A DNA stretch of 64,000 nucleotides from Ephydatia muelleri (GCA_013339895.1 JABACO010000006.1:9912938-9976937), one strand, 5' to 3'; shown: positions 11,640 to 43,342, numbered from the stretch's first letter. Numbers and translations are program-made. Notes: generated by a model not told the origin, from the letters alone.

Positions 11640-12230
11640 CATCACAGATGGCATTCCCGTATGTAGGTCCTGAAGGTGTTGCAAAGAGGCTCATGAGATG
11701 AAGTCCAATCATAAGAAACCATATTACATTGGATCAGAATTGAATGCCATAGATTCTGTACTTTTAAAACTAAAACTGAAACCTTTACACGACTTTACGA
11801 GGGCCCCTCGAAGTATTGCAAGACAGGAAGCATTGGAAGGCATCGGAGTTTCAAAACTGGCTGCTCTGTTATCCCCTTCCATTGCTTCATCATAAACTTC
11901 CTACTCACTCCAACTACTATCATCATTATGCTCTATTAGTATGTGCTATGCATTTACTTCTTCAGCAAGATCTAAATAGAAATGAGATCAATGCTGCTGA
12001 AGTAATGCTTAAAGATTTCTGTGCTCCCCTGCCAGAACTCTTATGGTGAAATGAACTGTACTATTAATACTTATCTGTTCGTCTATGAGGTCCATTATGG
12101 ACACATTCTGCATTTGGATTTGGGAACACCAAAAATGGTATTGTTAAGAATCAATTACATTTGAAATATCAGGTTTTACATCAAATAAAATGTCAAGCAA
12201 ACACTTCAACTTGTGCATCACAAGCTTGGA
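11640..12230 (+). pseudogene. Transposase-like gene, C-terminal region (KDZ/CMC-like)
   Basis: Plus-strand frames give FTRAPRSIARQ, then HWKASEFQNWLLCYPLPLLH, HYALLVCAMHLLLQQDL and AAEVMLKDFCAPLPEL, followed by decayed YGE..CT.N. and GH.L..D.G readings. This order (W.ASE.r.wLLyy.lP, lLv.a...LL, aa...L..F......lYGe..ct.N.H) is the familiar C-terminal block of large CMC/KDZ-assemblage transposases in invertebrate genomes. Frame changes near 11815 and after 12050 show decay. It is on the same strand as the 4190-5154 fragment, consistent with one interrupted gene. Confidence 0.5.
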
Positions 12231-13266
12231 CAATGTGAAGATGACATGACTATGAATTTCATTAATAAATGTACCATTTCATGCCATCCAATATTGAAGA
12301 AGTAGAACCACATGTATAGTTATGCAGTGTCAAATTGATGGACATGACATATATAGCACATTGATGAAAAATGGAATTATCTTTTGTGCTTAAAGTTGCA
12401 GCAGGTCAGTAAAGCGTGACAGTTCATTATGCTATGATGAAGACATTAATGGCTAATGGTATGGTAGAATAGTGGGATTCATCAAGATGGATCTTCCTAG
12501 TGCTGTTGTAAGACAGTTCAAAGTGAAGACACAGTCATTATACTGTCTTTAGCAGGTCCAGCTTGTAGAGACGCCCTTCAGGTGTACAAAGATGAGGATA
12601 TTTTAGGTGCACATGTCAGTAACTGAAGGAATAAATTATGCCATGATTCCAATCTCCAGTAGCATCACAAGAGCTGTATTAGCTCAGGTACAAGGAAAAA
12701 AATTTGCCATTAAGCAACAAACAACTATGAACATCTTAATTTCTGCACGTGTTGAATATCTAGATGTATTGAATCAATTATATACTGCACTGTTGCTGAA
12801 CTACTGTCTGCATATAGAATTAGTAAATATCAACTGAACCAACCATACATATATATACTACTGTAAACTCAATTGGTGAATAAAAAATTCATTCTGTGCC
12901 CAATTTCTACCCACCACGCTCATGTTCAGTATTGTGGAAGCAAGTATGACAGTCACCTTATACAAATGAAGCATTGCCGGAATTCATGCATTTATTCCAT
13001 TCAAGATTGCCTAGCATGATGCATGTATGATTTTGCATGTCTCATAATCCTTGCTAATTGTGCCTTATGCGTGTACCTTGCAATTTTAGTAACTCAAATA
13101 ACATAAAACTTAATGATTATAATATGCTTTGTTGGACTGAAATTCCTTACTGCATTCAAGATAAACTTGCGCTTGATCATGCATGTCTCGTTAACAGTAT
13201 GCAAGTTGCGCCACGCAACATCTTGCATGAAACATGCATGCACATGCAACATATTTTTCCTTGGTT
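12231..13266. other. Right part of the large transposon with GCATG subterminal repeats
   Basis: 12231-12950 has weak ORFs only (12607-12837, no motif). 12985-13245 is rich in CATGCATG, TTGCATGA and CTTGCATG words in both orientations, mirroring 1545-1760. The terminus ATATTTTTCCTTGG ends at 13264. Confidence 0.45.
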
Positions 13267-13490
13267 GGGCTGGAGCTGACGTCATCTTGCTTCGTTTGTA
13301 CGTTGGGATCCCTCCACGAGCTTCCAAAGCACCTCATCTGTGCTATCCCAAATCTCCTGCCTCTCTGTGATGCATGTGCTCTGCCTCCCACTGTGCCTCA
13401 TGAATCTTGCGCATCAGCTTCACCAGATCTGCGACCCCTATTCCATCATCTCCGAGTCGTTTCCTTAGCCTTGTGATATCATTGGCCAGA
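13267..13490 (-). pseudogene. LTR retrotransposon gag fragment (upstream half)
   Basis: The minus strand reads DITRLRKRLGDDGIGVADLV, KLMRKIHEAQ and WEAEHMHHREAG, a charged helical segment like the N-terminal part of gag proteins with a SCAN-like core. It ends in decay just before the transposon terminus at 13264. The matching core continues at 1530-1380 on the same strand, consistent with interruption by the 11.7-kb element. Confidence 0.35.
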
Positions 13491-13549
13491 CCTAGTGGTC
13501 ATACAGCACTAACCTACTACTACTGCGCGTCTCGTCGAACAACTGGCAT

Positions 13550-13690
13550 AAATTTGATCAAGATCCTTGGGATCTAAGTCTTAAAACTATGGTCAAGATT
13601 ATTTGATTCTTGCGTGGAAAATTGGCCAAGATTCTCGGATCTTCACCAAGATTACCATCATGGATCTACGCCTAGAGTTTTAAGGATTAT
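13550..13690. repeat. Cluster of CAAGAT/ATCTTG words
   Basis: GATCAAGATC, GTCAAGATT, TTGATTCTTG, CCAAGATTCT, GGATCTTC and CCAAGATTACC recur in both orientations. The layout resembles the subterminal word clusters of the two transposons in this window but with a different word. No terminus was identified. Confidence 0.35.
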
Positions 13691-14865
13691 CATTTATCTG
13701 ATGGGGAAAATGTCTATCTTAACGCAAGCACACAATTTACAGACGTTGTTTATGGTTGTCACACTTATTTTTGGTAGTGCATAAAAATTTCTTGGGTTAA
13801 GATCCTGCCTCTTCTTTTTTGAACCACAGAGTTGCAGATTCTTAAATGAACAGTGCAGGTATTTCAAAAAAAATAAAAAAATTAGGGCACATCGAAAGGC
13901 AAAGAAGCGATCCTGCAACACTGTGGTTTGTATTACAGTCATGTAAATCACTTTTGTTTCACTGATTGTATTTTATTTGTTTTGTTCACATTCAGCCATT
14001 TGACATGAATGATGCATATATTATTCTTTTTATTCAATAAAAAATAAAAATAAAAATAAGAAAATACAAATGATTATGCATTCAATTTCATTTCCTTTGG
14101 TAATAATAAGTTGATTCAAAAAAGTGCTATACAAAAAAGTTTCCTCTGCGCTCTTGACACCCACACAATTTGCTAGGCCTCAAACGCAACACGGCCAACT
14201 TTGATGGGATGGTGCATATAAGTTAATGAAGAAGGAAAGGGCACGTAAGTGAAGTGCAGAGAGGTCGATTAAGCAAACAGCATGGAATGGGAGGGAAGGA
14301 TGCATAAGGGAAGGAACTTGTGTATGTTAATAAAAATCATGCAATGGGAAATGGTGGAGAGTGCATACATGTATAGGTGGAAGAGACAGGGAAGCTACAG
14401 GATATTATTAAGAAAAAAGGGGCGGCATTAGTGGTAAATTGTAGCGGAGATGAATAAATGACGAAACAGTGGATGAATTTGTAATTCCTTTATGTGGGGC
14501 TATTGTAACGTTATACAAAGAACTGTGTGAAGACAATTCTGATACAAATATCAAAAGCAATGATGACTCTTCAACTACTAGGTGAGGACCACTTGAATTC
14601 AAACAGCATCCATGCTTACATGGGTTGACAGCCATAGCAAGACCGATTACTTGACACATACACACAACTTACATCAGGTATTAGGTCCACTGCACGAATA
14701 GCACTTTGTCACTATGTCAGTGATACTTAAAACATAATCAACACACACAGTACACAAATCATAGTGGAATGCAAAAATTTTCAAAAACTGCTTTAGAGGA
14801 GAATGCACAACAAATATGTACATCATAAAATGCATAGGAATTTACATAATTATAGAAAGTTCAAG
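13691..14865. other. Intergenic region downstream of the E3 ligase gene
   Basis: A/T-rich sequence with AATAAAAA-type tracts near 14035-14070. It presumably contains the 3' UTR of the minus-strand ligase, but I cannot point to a specific poly(A) signal with confidence. No coding block was recognised. Confidence 0.4.
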
Positions 14866-35161
<20,296 letters not shown>

Positions 35162-35183
35162 TCGGCTTTTGCGCCAAGTATGA

Positions 35184-35196
35184 TCACGTGACCAAT
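35184..35196 (-). promoter_or_regulatory. Palindromic E-box TCACGTGA and CCAAT box
   Basis: TCACGTGA at 35184-35191 is a perfect bHLH-type E-box, and CCAAT (plus strand) follows at 35192-35196. Both lie within 35 bp upstream of the ligase ATG (35161). Promoter function is inferred from position and motif only. Confidence 0.45.
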
Positions 35197-35529
35197 AGTT
35201 GCACCACCCACCATGCATGCTCATTATGTCATGCACGATGGTGCAATCATAATTGTACCATGCTGACTTCCATAGCAAAGAATGCGATGATCAGGCTCCT
35301 AAATTTGTCTAAATTTGGGCTTCCGCCCTCCGCCTTACTTCAATACGCTGTGCGTTATTGGGCCCCTCGGACCTACAATCTTAGTGGTTTGGACCCACGC
35401 GGGCCCCCTTCCTTACAACAAACAGCCACTTTGTAGACCGATGACGTCATTGATTACTAGTTGTGCATGAGGCATTCCAAGAATGAGCGTTACAGGTGAG
35501 GAGACTCAGAGACTACATGTAGATGCATC
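35197..35529. other. 5' flank of the ligase gene
   Basis: Moderately GC-rich sequence with no coding block and no clear TATA box. Confidence 0.4.
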
Positions 35530-35636
35530 TAGTCTCGTACCCAGACCCACCATGACGTAAGCGTTTATCGCTTACAGTATACGACGTAGTGTAAGCGATA
35601 AACGCTTACGTCATGGTGGGTCTGGGTACGAGACTA
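35530..35636. mobile_element. 107-bp near-perfect palindromic MITE (TAGTCTCG ends)
   Basis: TAGTCTCGTACCCAGACCCA is mirrored by TGGGTCTGGGTACGAGACTA. Arms of about 47 bp surround a short centre. A degenerate relative occurs at 50656-50733 (CTAGTCTCGTCCCTAGACC ... GGGTCTGGGAAACAAG). Confidence 0.85.
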
Positions 35637-37561
35637 TGACTTCATATAGCGCTATTTTTTTATATCTCCCAACTGCCCGTTATTCGTCTCGCGTGCGTGA
35701 GCAAGGAATTTGTACTCTGCATGGGTGGCAAAACTGAACAGCGCTCCGGGATGGGGAATTGAAAATGAGGAAGACCATTGAAATTTCATGAAGAAGCTCA
35801 TCTCGGAAGAGACAAAACGCTACTATTCAGTGAAGGGTGCTTCTACGTAAGTCATATCCAGAAATTCCAATACATCGAGAGGCATTTTAAGTCGAAAATA
35901 TTTACAGAAAAGTCGGAAAATCATAATGATTGGCAATTGCACTGAAAGGAAAAGTGCTAAAAACTGTCAAAGAAAAAGTAATTAGTACTTGCGGTCGCGG
36001 TCATTTCGTAAATGAGTATTAAGTCATGCTTTACGTCATGAACTAGTTAACTAATGTAAGCACTCGGAGTGTGCACGAGATCTCAGATTGATACTCAACA
36101 CATAACCATTTGCAGAAATGCTTCTAAGTCGAAGGTGGCAACTGAGCTTTATAGCCGCGCCTCAGTCTGTCTACGTCTTTGATCATCCAAAACACGTTCA
36201 ATCCTAGCCCGCTTCTACTAGTACCGGTACCCTGAACGGGACAATGAACTGCACTCTATAAATATGTGTATTTGTAAGTAATCTGGCGTAGCATACTCTC
36301 CGCAAGTAAACGTGGCTGTGCTATGCCAGACTAGCGTGTACGTGTGTCTCATTTATGCTGCACCATGCACGCATCAAACGTTGGTATTTCTGTTAACTGC
36401 AAGATTCCGGCTGGCTGGCATCTGCAGATCTATTATGGGCTTCCGGTCACACAACTCAGTCTTGGACAAACTTTTGGCTTCCTCAGCAGTTTGAGCTTTC
36501 ACTGTACTTGCCATGGCCGACGAAAGTTACAAGCAATCAAATTTGCGTTACGTGTGATCATGTAAAGATTAACCAACTGACATATGCTCAAAAAGGGTCT
36601 TTAGTAGCTACATGTACTTAATCAAGCTCTTAACATAGCTGCTATTTTAGACACTCATTCATACAACACTTTAGGTGATCTAGATCGACCATCCTCACAT
36701 GGCATCAGCATCTGTTGTAATTTAGCAAAAGCCATCCAATTCCATGCATGTCCCACGTTTCAGTCGTCTTCATCATGGTGTCAACCTATTTTAAGATTTG
36801 CATGGATTTTAAATTATTTACCACAGTAGAGCGATTCATAAGTGTCCATGTGTTTCTGTGTGTGTGGGGGGGGGGTGTATGGGTGTGTGGGTGTGGGTGT
36901 ATGGGTATGTGTCACTGCCAGCGAAATCTCGATCTAGACACCCAGACCGGTGAAAATTAATGCAGCGCGTGACAGCAAGCAGGGAGAAGGTGGGGCAATT
37001 ATTTGCGGTGGAGCGGAGGCTGAGCTCGGCACCACGCGATCATGTCTGAGCTCATGGGGGTGTGGCTCTCAAAGGCGTACGGTAACTACGCGATTCAATT
37101 TGCGCATGCGCATTCACTGCACAATAGTAATTATACTTTGCCGTTTTTCGTCGTTTTTCATTTCAAAATGCATGAATAAACAGACTCAATTTTAAAAGTG
37201 ATTAATTTGTTGTTTTTATTAAAGTTAATTAGCTCGTTAAATAATTAGACAAATTCGACCGACCCACAATCTTAGTTTCAGATTTTATCTACATCCTATC
37301 AAAAGTTATTTCGGTTCAAACATGTCCTATTCATTCCTGGACACCTTGTATGACATAAACCGCTGTGCACCATCCCTCGTAATTGGTGCCCCTCTCCCTG
37401 AGTTCCACTATTATTGCTTTGCGAATCTACGGGCCTGAAACACTGTGTCTCGTGGCCATTATTCCATCAAAGACAATAAGCCAAAATTCATTGACCGGGT
37501 TCGCTAAGGTCGGGCGACGCCCAACTAGGGCAGTGTTCACGACGGATTGGTAGCAGCAGAT
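35637..37561. other. Intergenic region with MITE remnant and GCGCATGCGC palindrome
   Basis: TGCGCATGCGCA (NRF-1-like palindrome) at 37101-37112. CTATAAATA at 36256-36264. A G-rich GTGTGG tract at 36855-36905. 37506-37528 is the right end of the CTAGTTGGGCGTAGTC MITE family seen complete at 45805. No gene recognised. Confidence 0.5.
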
Positions 37562-39795
37562 ATGTGCATGGCTCCGTACGCTTGCTTGTGGGCCGTCCTC
37601 CTAGGATGCGTTCATTTATGCAGCACGCGTAAGTTGCATGACATTTAAGGGGGGTACCGGGTACGTTTCAATAGCCCCTGCTCATTTTTCTCTTCCGACA
37701 GAGCCGATCGTTGTGCAACATAACTGCGATCTGGAGTCTGGTCTCTGCGGATGGGAATATTATAAGCTGGAACGACATGAGGCAGGTGGGGGTGGTCCAG
37801 CCCTCTAACGAAAGCGCCCCTCGGTTAGGTCCACCAAGCTAGGGACGCAAATCCTGGAACAGCGAACGGTAAGCCTTGCTGCGAACAGCCCCATGCATAA
37901 TACATGCACATGTCATGTATGCGTGTCCGGGTGCGTATGAGCCTGCCGTTGCGGCGTCCCACAGTTGTGGAGGTGGGTCTCGGAGCTGTTGGGCTATGAA
38001 TATCGATCTTGCTACAGTCAGTATTCATTGGACGTTGTGACAGTTACGATTGCGCGCCCGGGTTTCAGGGACGTACTTGTCTAGTATCTCTCCTTTTTCG
38101 TTTAAGATTCCTCCTTTCCCGTTTTTTAACACACACACCCCAGCAGGGCTTATAAATTCCCCTCCGTCTTCTCCCCCTCCCCCATTTTTGGCCAGGACAC
38201 TACTACTACTTCTACTACCCACATAGCTACGAGATCTACACGCTTGGATTTCCAAACGATCAATACATATGTGGCCTCTCGTTTGCCTATGCTGTGGACG
38301 GGGCAACTACCTTGCTCCTGAGCCGTTTGAATTTTGATGAAATTGAAATCAATACAACTGTTGTAGAAGTGACACCTCCAGATGTTACAGGACCCTGGCA
38401 GAAGGCCTATCACTACATCACACTGCCCCCAGTAACCAAAATCTACCCTCTGTACTTTAGGGAACTTGTTGCAGACATGGGGGAAGCCGCTCCAGCAAAT
38501 GAAGAAATGTTTCTTGCCCTTGACGATCTTAACATCACTTTTTGCCTGCCATGCAACTTTGACAACCTTAGTGTTGAAGGAGGCATCATTCTAACCATGC
38601 CCAACGTGATACATATTCTAATTACAGCACTCACCAACACAGTTGTAGTAGTGGCCAACTCCTGCAGCAACATTCATATACACTATTGAATCTGGTAAGG
38701 CAGCTCAATAGTGTATGTTCTTATTCCTTCATTGCATGTGCCATGCTCCCCTCTCTCTTCCCACCCTCCCCTCCTTCACTTTCCCAGTGTTTCCAACTCA
38801 ACTGATGCCCATCTTCTCACTCGATCCTTACTCTGGATTGTTGAGTGTTAATGACACGAAGATAATCCTTGATGCCAATGGAACAATTGGAAACATAACT
38901 GTATGTTTAGAGACAATCCATATGCAACCAATGCTCATAACCAATCAGCTTGCATTCATGTATGGGACATGCTATACCTCTTTCTTTTTTTGGCTGTTTT
39001 AACACAAAAAAACTTTTGTATACTAACACACACACACATACTCCCAGATTAGCGCTTATGTCTTGGGTTCAAACTACACCAATCTATCACCTGCATTCAA
39101 GGTCTACAGGACTGCCACCTTCCGTCAGGATCAGACCATCGCAGTGCTCTCTCCTCCCACCATCAATGTTATGGTGGGGGTTCCCTTCTCCTTCCACATC
39201 AACTGCCACCTCTCCTCTGGACTACACCATGCCCCTCACTTACTTACTGCTCTCCTCGCAAACCATGGCTCTGTCGGGCTATGTCACGATTGAGCCCAGA
39301 CTGGGAGATGTCCAAGGACTGATCACTGTTCAGCAGTTGGCTTCAGTGCTCAGTCCCTCCAAAAGCCCGCCCTCACTGACCTTCAGCATCGTCAACCAGT
39401 ACGGCTCCAATGTCATTTGGACTGTCACCCTGGAGTTTGCTTGCTCCCCACCTCTCTTCACACAGCAGAGCTACTCATTCTACGTGCAGCCTAACTCTGG
39501 GGTCATCCCCATAGGCACCTTGTCCATTGTTGATCCACATCAAAGAGAGCTGCAAACCCCGTCGCTCAGCTTCTCCAATGCTTCCGACTCCTCTCTATTC
39601 CAGCTGCTCTGCATAGAGTCCTTTGACTGCGCATTGCTATGGATACAGAGCAGATCCAACCAGTACAGAGCTAACTACACCTTCGCCATAGTGACCTATC
39701 CCGTTGCCAGCCCCTCCCTCAGAGCATCTGCAAACATCTTTGTCGGCCTGTACCCGATCAATGCCTACATCCCGATGATAACACCCCAGAGGTGA
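37562..39795 (+). pseudogene. Truncated secreted MAM-domain/cadherin-like protein gene
   Basis: Exon 1 (37568-37628; alternative ATG 37562) encodes a signal peptide MAPYACLWAVLLGCVHL. Exon 2 (37702-37785) gives HNCDLESGLCGWEY, the start of a MAM domain. The middle of the domain is not clear. Exon 38227-38570 holds the second half (GLSFAYAV, ALDDLNITFCLPC). Exons 38668-38694 and 38788-38900 join in phase and, with 39058 onward, encode cadherin-like beta-sandwich repeats (FSLDPYSGLLSVND, SYSFYVQPNSGVIPIGTLSI). A frame change near 39215-39225 (one extra base) breaks the last exon. The calcium-motif positions are degenerate. The gene stops at 39795, just before a MITE, with no membrane segment visible, so it appears 3'-truncated. 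Confidence 0.55.
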
Positions 39796-39851
39796 TCTCA
39801 TCTCTCTGCGAAGAAGTGGCATTATGGGGTGGTGTTTGGTAGAAGAGATTG

Positions 39852-39988
39852 GTACACAACCAAAAAGTTAAACATTGTTACAGGATGTAAGCACCGAACG
39901 GTATTGGTACGGTCCTGAAAACAGAACCGTACCAATACCGTTTGGTGCTTACATCCTGTAACAATGTTGTAACTTTTTGGTTGTGTAC
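39852..39988. mobile_element. 137-bp palindromic MITE
   Basis: GTACACAACCAAAAAGTTA on the left and its complement AACTTTTTGGTTGTGTAC on the right. Inner arms GGATGTAAGCACCGAACGGT against ACCGTTTGGTGCTTACATCC. The loop is about 11 bp. Nearly the whole element is inverted repeat. The remainder of 39989-40452 holds no gene, only TAATGTATCAGTAATG direct repeats at 40375-40440. Confidence 0.85.
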
Positions 39989-40452
39989 TATTGTCGTTCT
40001 TTAAAACCGTTCGTAGCTCGAGTTATACCTTCCTAAGGAAGAAGACGACGACGAACAATTTTTTGGGAATGGGCACGAGAAGCAGGTTCTTTGTTTGTCT
40101 GGAAGCGCATAGTTTAATGACATGAAACTAGCATGAAAACGTAGATCTTGGTGTTGTCGTTCGATTGCTGCAACGAGATAAGTGATCCGTTTCTCCGTTG
40201 TCCCTCCCGACGCGATTTAAAAATTTTAATGACATTCATCATTCCTCAATCAATCCTATATTGAACCTGCTGACGCAGGTTCAGATAATTTGAAATCTTG
40301 AAAAGTTATGTCCCTTTTTGCAGAAACGAAACCATTGTATGTTCTGTATGCATCAGTAATGTTTTAACTGTCCATTCCTAATAATGTATTAATAATGTAT
40401 CAGTAATGATTTAATAATGTATCAGCAATGTTCTAATAATATCTATTCTTAG

Positions 40453-40822
40453 AATGGACAAGATGACCTGGATGAGGAGTGGGCAGAGCTAGACACCCAG
40501 ACGTTTGCCATGGAACCTCCCAAAGACAGTGCCTCCTCCCCATCCTCTGCCGAGAGCGGGGAACTAGCCCAGGATGGGGCTGCTGTGAGCCCTGTGGCCA
40601 CGCCCCCTGACACAAACATCACCACCACCACCACCTCCCTCTCCACCTCCCACACCACCAATGGGCTACCTTTGGTCCTCTTTCTGTTAGATTGGGGACA
40701 AAGTGGATGCAAGACACCTCAGCATGGGAGCTTGGTTGAAGGCCAAGGTTGTCAAGGTGATGAAAGAGGAAACTCCACTCACTCCCGATGAAGCTACATG
40801 TAGCAGCAGTTCCTTTGTTCCA
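40453..40822 (+). pseudogene. UHRF1-like fragment: linker and first Tudor
   Basis: After an acceptor (TATTCTTAG) the frame gives an acidic, serine/threonine-rich linker (QDDLDEEWAELDTQT...). It ends in another frame from the acceptor TTTCTGTTAG at 40691 with IGDKVDARHLSMGAWLKAKV. This is the signature start of the UHRF1 tandem Tudor domain (VDAR..NMGAW.EA.VV.V), which binds H3K9-methylated histone tails and couples to maintenance DNA methylation. The exon 40691-40822 ends in CSSSSFVP at a GTAATG donor (44 codons, phase 0-0). The second Tudor, PHD, SRA and RING parts are absent. The sequence between the two blocks is too short for an intron, so the fragment is rearranged. Confidence 0.6.
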
Positions 40823-40943
40823 GTAATGAAGAAGAAATTAGAATCAAGCCACAATAAATACATGCAGTGCATGACAAGGCAAAGGAAGGAAGGATATGGC
40901 AGAATCCACTGCAATCATGACCTCATGCTTGTATGTAATGCAG

Positions 40944-41002
40944 CCCTTCCAGTCACCTTGGAGAAGGCCATCTACCTCAGTGCACTACAGCTGCACATTG
41001 AG
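40944..41002 (+). pseudogene. Isolated exon resembling a FERM F2 subdomain
   Basis: Bounded by TGTAATGCAG and GTTAGT. 19 codons read LPVTLEKAIYLSALQLHIE, like the F2 helix of talin-type FERM domains (HPVSFDKACEFAGFQCQI). No neighbouring exon of such a gene is present on this strand, so it is an orphan exon. Short length limits confidence. Confidence 0.35.
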
Positions 41003-41189
41003 GTTAGTGTATTGAGATCATACGACTTATTGGTTCTGTTTATAAACTTTCTCCTTTAGCAGATGGCTGTGGAATGAACATCTCAGCACAGACAACTCGA
41101 CCCTAGCATCACAGCAGGCACCTGTGAAGTGAACATCATGGAAGAGGCACCTATGGAGAGAGTGAACTTCACACCAGACAGCTGTGAAA

Positions 41190-41860
41190 TGAACATCACA
41201 GCAGACCACTGTGGTGTGAACATCACAGCAGACCACTGTGGTGTGAACATCACAGCAGACCACTGTTGAGTGAACATCACAGCAGACCACTGTGGTGTGA
41301 ACATCACAGCAGATCACTGTGGAGTGAGCATCACAGCAGACCGCTGTGGTGTGAACATCACAGCAGACCACTGTGGAGTGAACATCACAGCAGATCACTG
41401 TGGAGTGAGCATCACAGCAGACCACTGTGGTGTGAACATCACAGCAGACCACTGTGGTGTGAACATCACAGCAGACCACTGTGGTGTGAACATCACAGCA
41501 GACCACTGTGGTGTGAACATCACAGCAGATCACTGTGGAGTGAGCATCACAGCAGACCGCTGTGGTGTGAACATCACAGCAGACCACTGTGGTGTGAACA
41601 TCACAGCAGACCACTGTGGTGTGAACATCACAGCAGACCACTGTGGTGTGAACATCACAGCAGACCACTGTGCAGCGAACATCACAGCAGACCATTGTGG
41701 AGTGAACATCACAGCAGACCACTGGAGTGAACATCACAGAAGACAGCTGTGGAGCCAATATCACAGCAGTCCACTGTGTAGTGAACTTCACAGCAGACCA
41801 CTGTGGTGTGAGCATCACAACAGACCGCTGTGGTGTGAACATCACAGCAGACGTGAAGCT
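41190..41860. repeat. 27-bp minisatellite (GTGAACATCACAGCAGACCA)
   Basis: About 24 copies of TGTGAACATCACAGCAGACC plus ACTGTGG with point variants. The period of 9 codons leaves long open frames on both strands (NITADHCGV and CCDVHTTVV readings), which are artefacts. Confidence 0.92.
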
Positions 41861-41899
41861 CAATGAGGACGACATGCAGTCATGCAAATGGAGACCTCC

Positions 41900-42166
41900 T
41901 TCCCCCACATCTTGCAATGCAGCATGTATTACAAGCGTTCTTTCTTCTGTTCCCTCTACTTCCTCCCTTCCCCTCCCTCCATTCCTTCTCTCCCCTATTC
42001 CTCCACCTTTCCTCCCATGCACCTTTCTCTCCCTCCTCTTTCCCTCTCTCCTCTCTACCTCCTTCCCCTTCTCACTCCCTTCTTCCTCCTTCCCTCCCTC
42101 CCCCTCCCTCCCTCCATCCCTCCCTCCACTACCACAACTACATCCACACCTCCTCCCCACTCCTAC
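41900..42166. repeat. Polypyrimidine tract in a RasGEF intron
   Basis: CTCCCTCC-rich plus strand (about 41935-42135), a homopurine run on the coding minus strand. Confidence 0.8.
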
Positions 42167-42613
42167 CTTAGCAATCAGAATGAACTGGTGTACAGCTGTC
42201 ACTCTCTCGTCCAGCTCCCTATGTTGTAGAATACAGTGGGCCACCCAGTTCCCCACCTGTGGAGACCAACAATAACAAGTCACATGACTTTGAAGGGAAG
42301 ATCACCTGACCCTCACCTGATTAAACCCCTGAAGGCCAACTTCTCAATGGCGGTCTCGGATTGCTCCAGAGACGAGAGGGATAAGCTGGACTGAAGGCTC
42401 TGGCTGGACATCTTTGAATTCCTCTGGGACTGTGGCCTGGGGACCATATTGACCTTCTGAAGTAGCTCCAGTGCAGAGATCTTGCATAGTTGTGCTAAAG
42501 AGAGGGGTGAGTGGTCATCATGGGGATCACATGACATCATGTGGTACACACCGTGGTCAATGAGGGTCATCTGACGTGCCACCTCTTCAGTACATTTCAG
42601 TACCTCCTTGAGC
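42167..42613 (-). pseudogene. RasGEF-domain gene fragment, three exons
   Basis: Minus strand. 42552-42613 (LKEVLKCTEEVARQMTLIDH) joins in phase to 42317-42494 (AQLCKISALELLQKV, then a serine/glutamine-rich insert, then TAIEKLAFRG), then 42167-42256 (VGNWVAHCILQHRELDERVT, ending AVHQFILIAK). These are consecutive blocks of the catalytic CDC25/RasGEF domain that exchanges GDP on Ras-family GTPases (QLTLIE...KI...ELL and FNQV.NWV...IL...R). The FNQ of the key motif is in a frame shifted by one base relative to the upstream TAIEKLAFRG, so a base is missing in the GGGGTTT run (about 42322-42328). No N- or C-terminal remainder was found. Confidence 0.6.
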
Positions 42614-43095
42614 CTGGGGAGGAGACAGAGAGAAGATAAGCCTGGGGACCTTCATATACACATCTGTGAACTTGCACACACTCAGACGCACGCTCAAACA
42701 CATACACAGCTTATACACATAAACTCACACACTGCACAAAAGTGTAAATAATTCACACATATAAACACATACAGCCACACAAGTGTGTACACATAAAAAT
42801 ATTTATACACCTGTTTAAATACAACAAATGCTTCACACACTACCCACACACATACACACACATACATATACACACACTCACATACACACACACACAGCCA
42901 CACAAGTGTGTTTAAAAGCACAACAAATGCATCACACACACACACATACACACACACATACACAGCCATCTCCAAGCTCTTACTTCAGGTTCTGGAGGTC
43001 CATACGAGGTCAGATAACCCATCAGATTAAAAACATCTACATCTTTAGGTAGGAGCGTTCAAATCGCTTCAAATTCGGTGTGTACGTAGAGGGGT
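42614..43095. other. CA/CATA-rich spacer
   Basis: Repeated CACACA/CATACA tracts (42690-42965) with ORF shadows. No coding block. Confidence 0.6.
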
Positions 43096-43341
43096 CCTGT
43101 CGCTATTGATGTTTGTTCATTTTTAATATATTTAAAATATATATATATCTGTGCGAAGTTAATGCACAATTTCCTGGTCGTTTCGTGCCAATGATTTTGG
43201 CAAACAGCGTCCAATTTAATGTATGGGGACAGTATATGGCGCTAATCGCGTGGGAAATTTTCAATAACTTTACACAGCTGTATTCTCTTAGTTGATTAAG
43301 TACAAACTAACAAATAGAACTAATCAATAGCGACAGGACTG
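43096..43341. mobile_element. ~246-bp MITE (GTCCTGTCGCTATTGAT ends)
   Basis: GTCCTGTCGCTATTGAT at the left is the exact complement of ATCAATAGCGACAGGAC at the right. The interior is unique, with TATATATAT. It borders the interspersed repeat at 43343. Confidence 0.65.
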
Positions 43342-43342
43342 A

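Noticed and set aside
41266-41866. NITADHCGV-type repeat ORFs, also considered as a CRISPR-like array
   Set aside because: Units are contiguous with no unique spacers, so this is a minisatellite. CRISPR does not occur in animal nuclear DNA.
41027-42283. 418-codon minus-strand ORF
   Set aside because: Only its first 30 codons (42256-42167) are a real RasGEF exon. The rest is intron, polypyrimidine tract and 27-bp minisatellite kept open by the repeat period.
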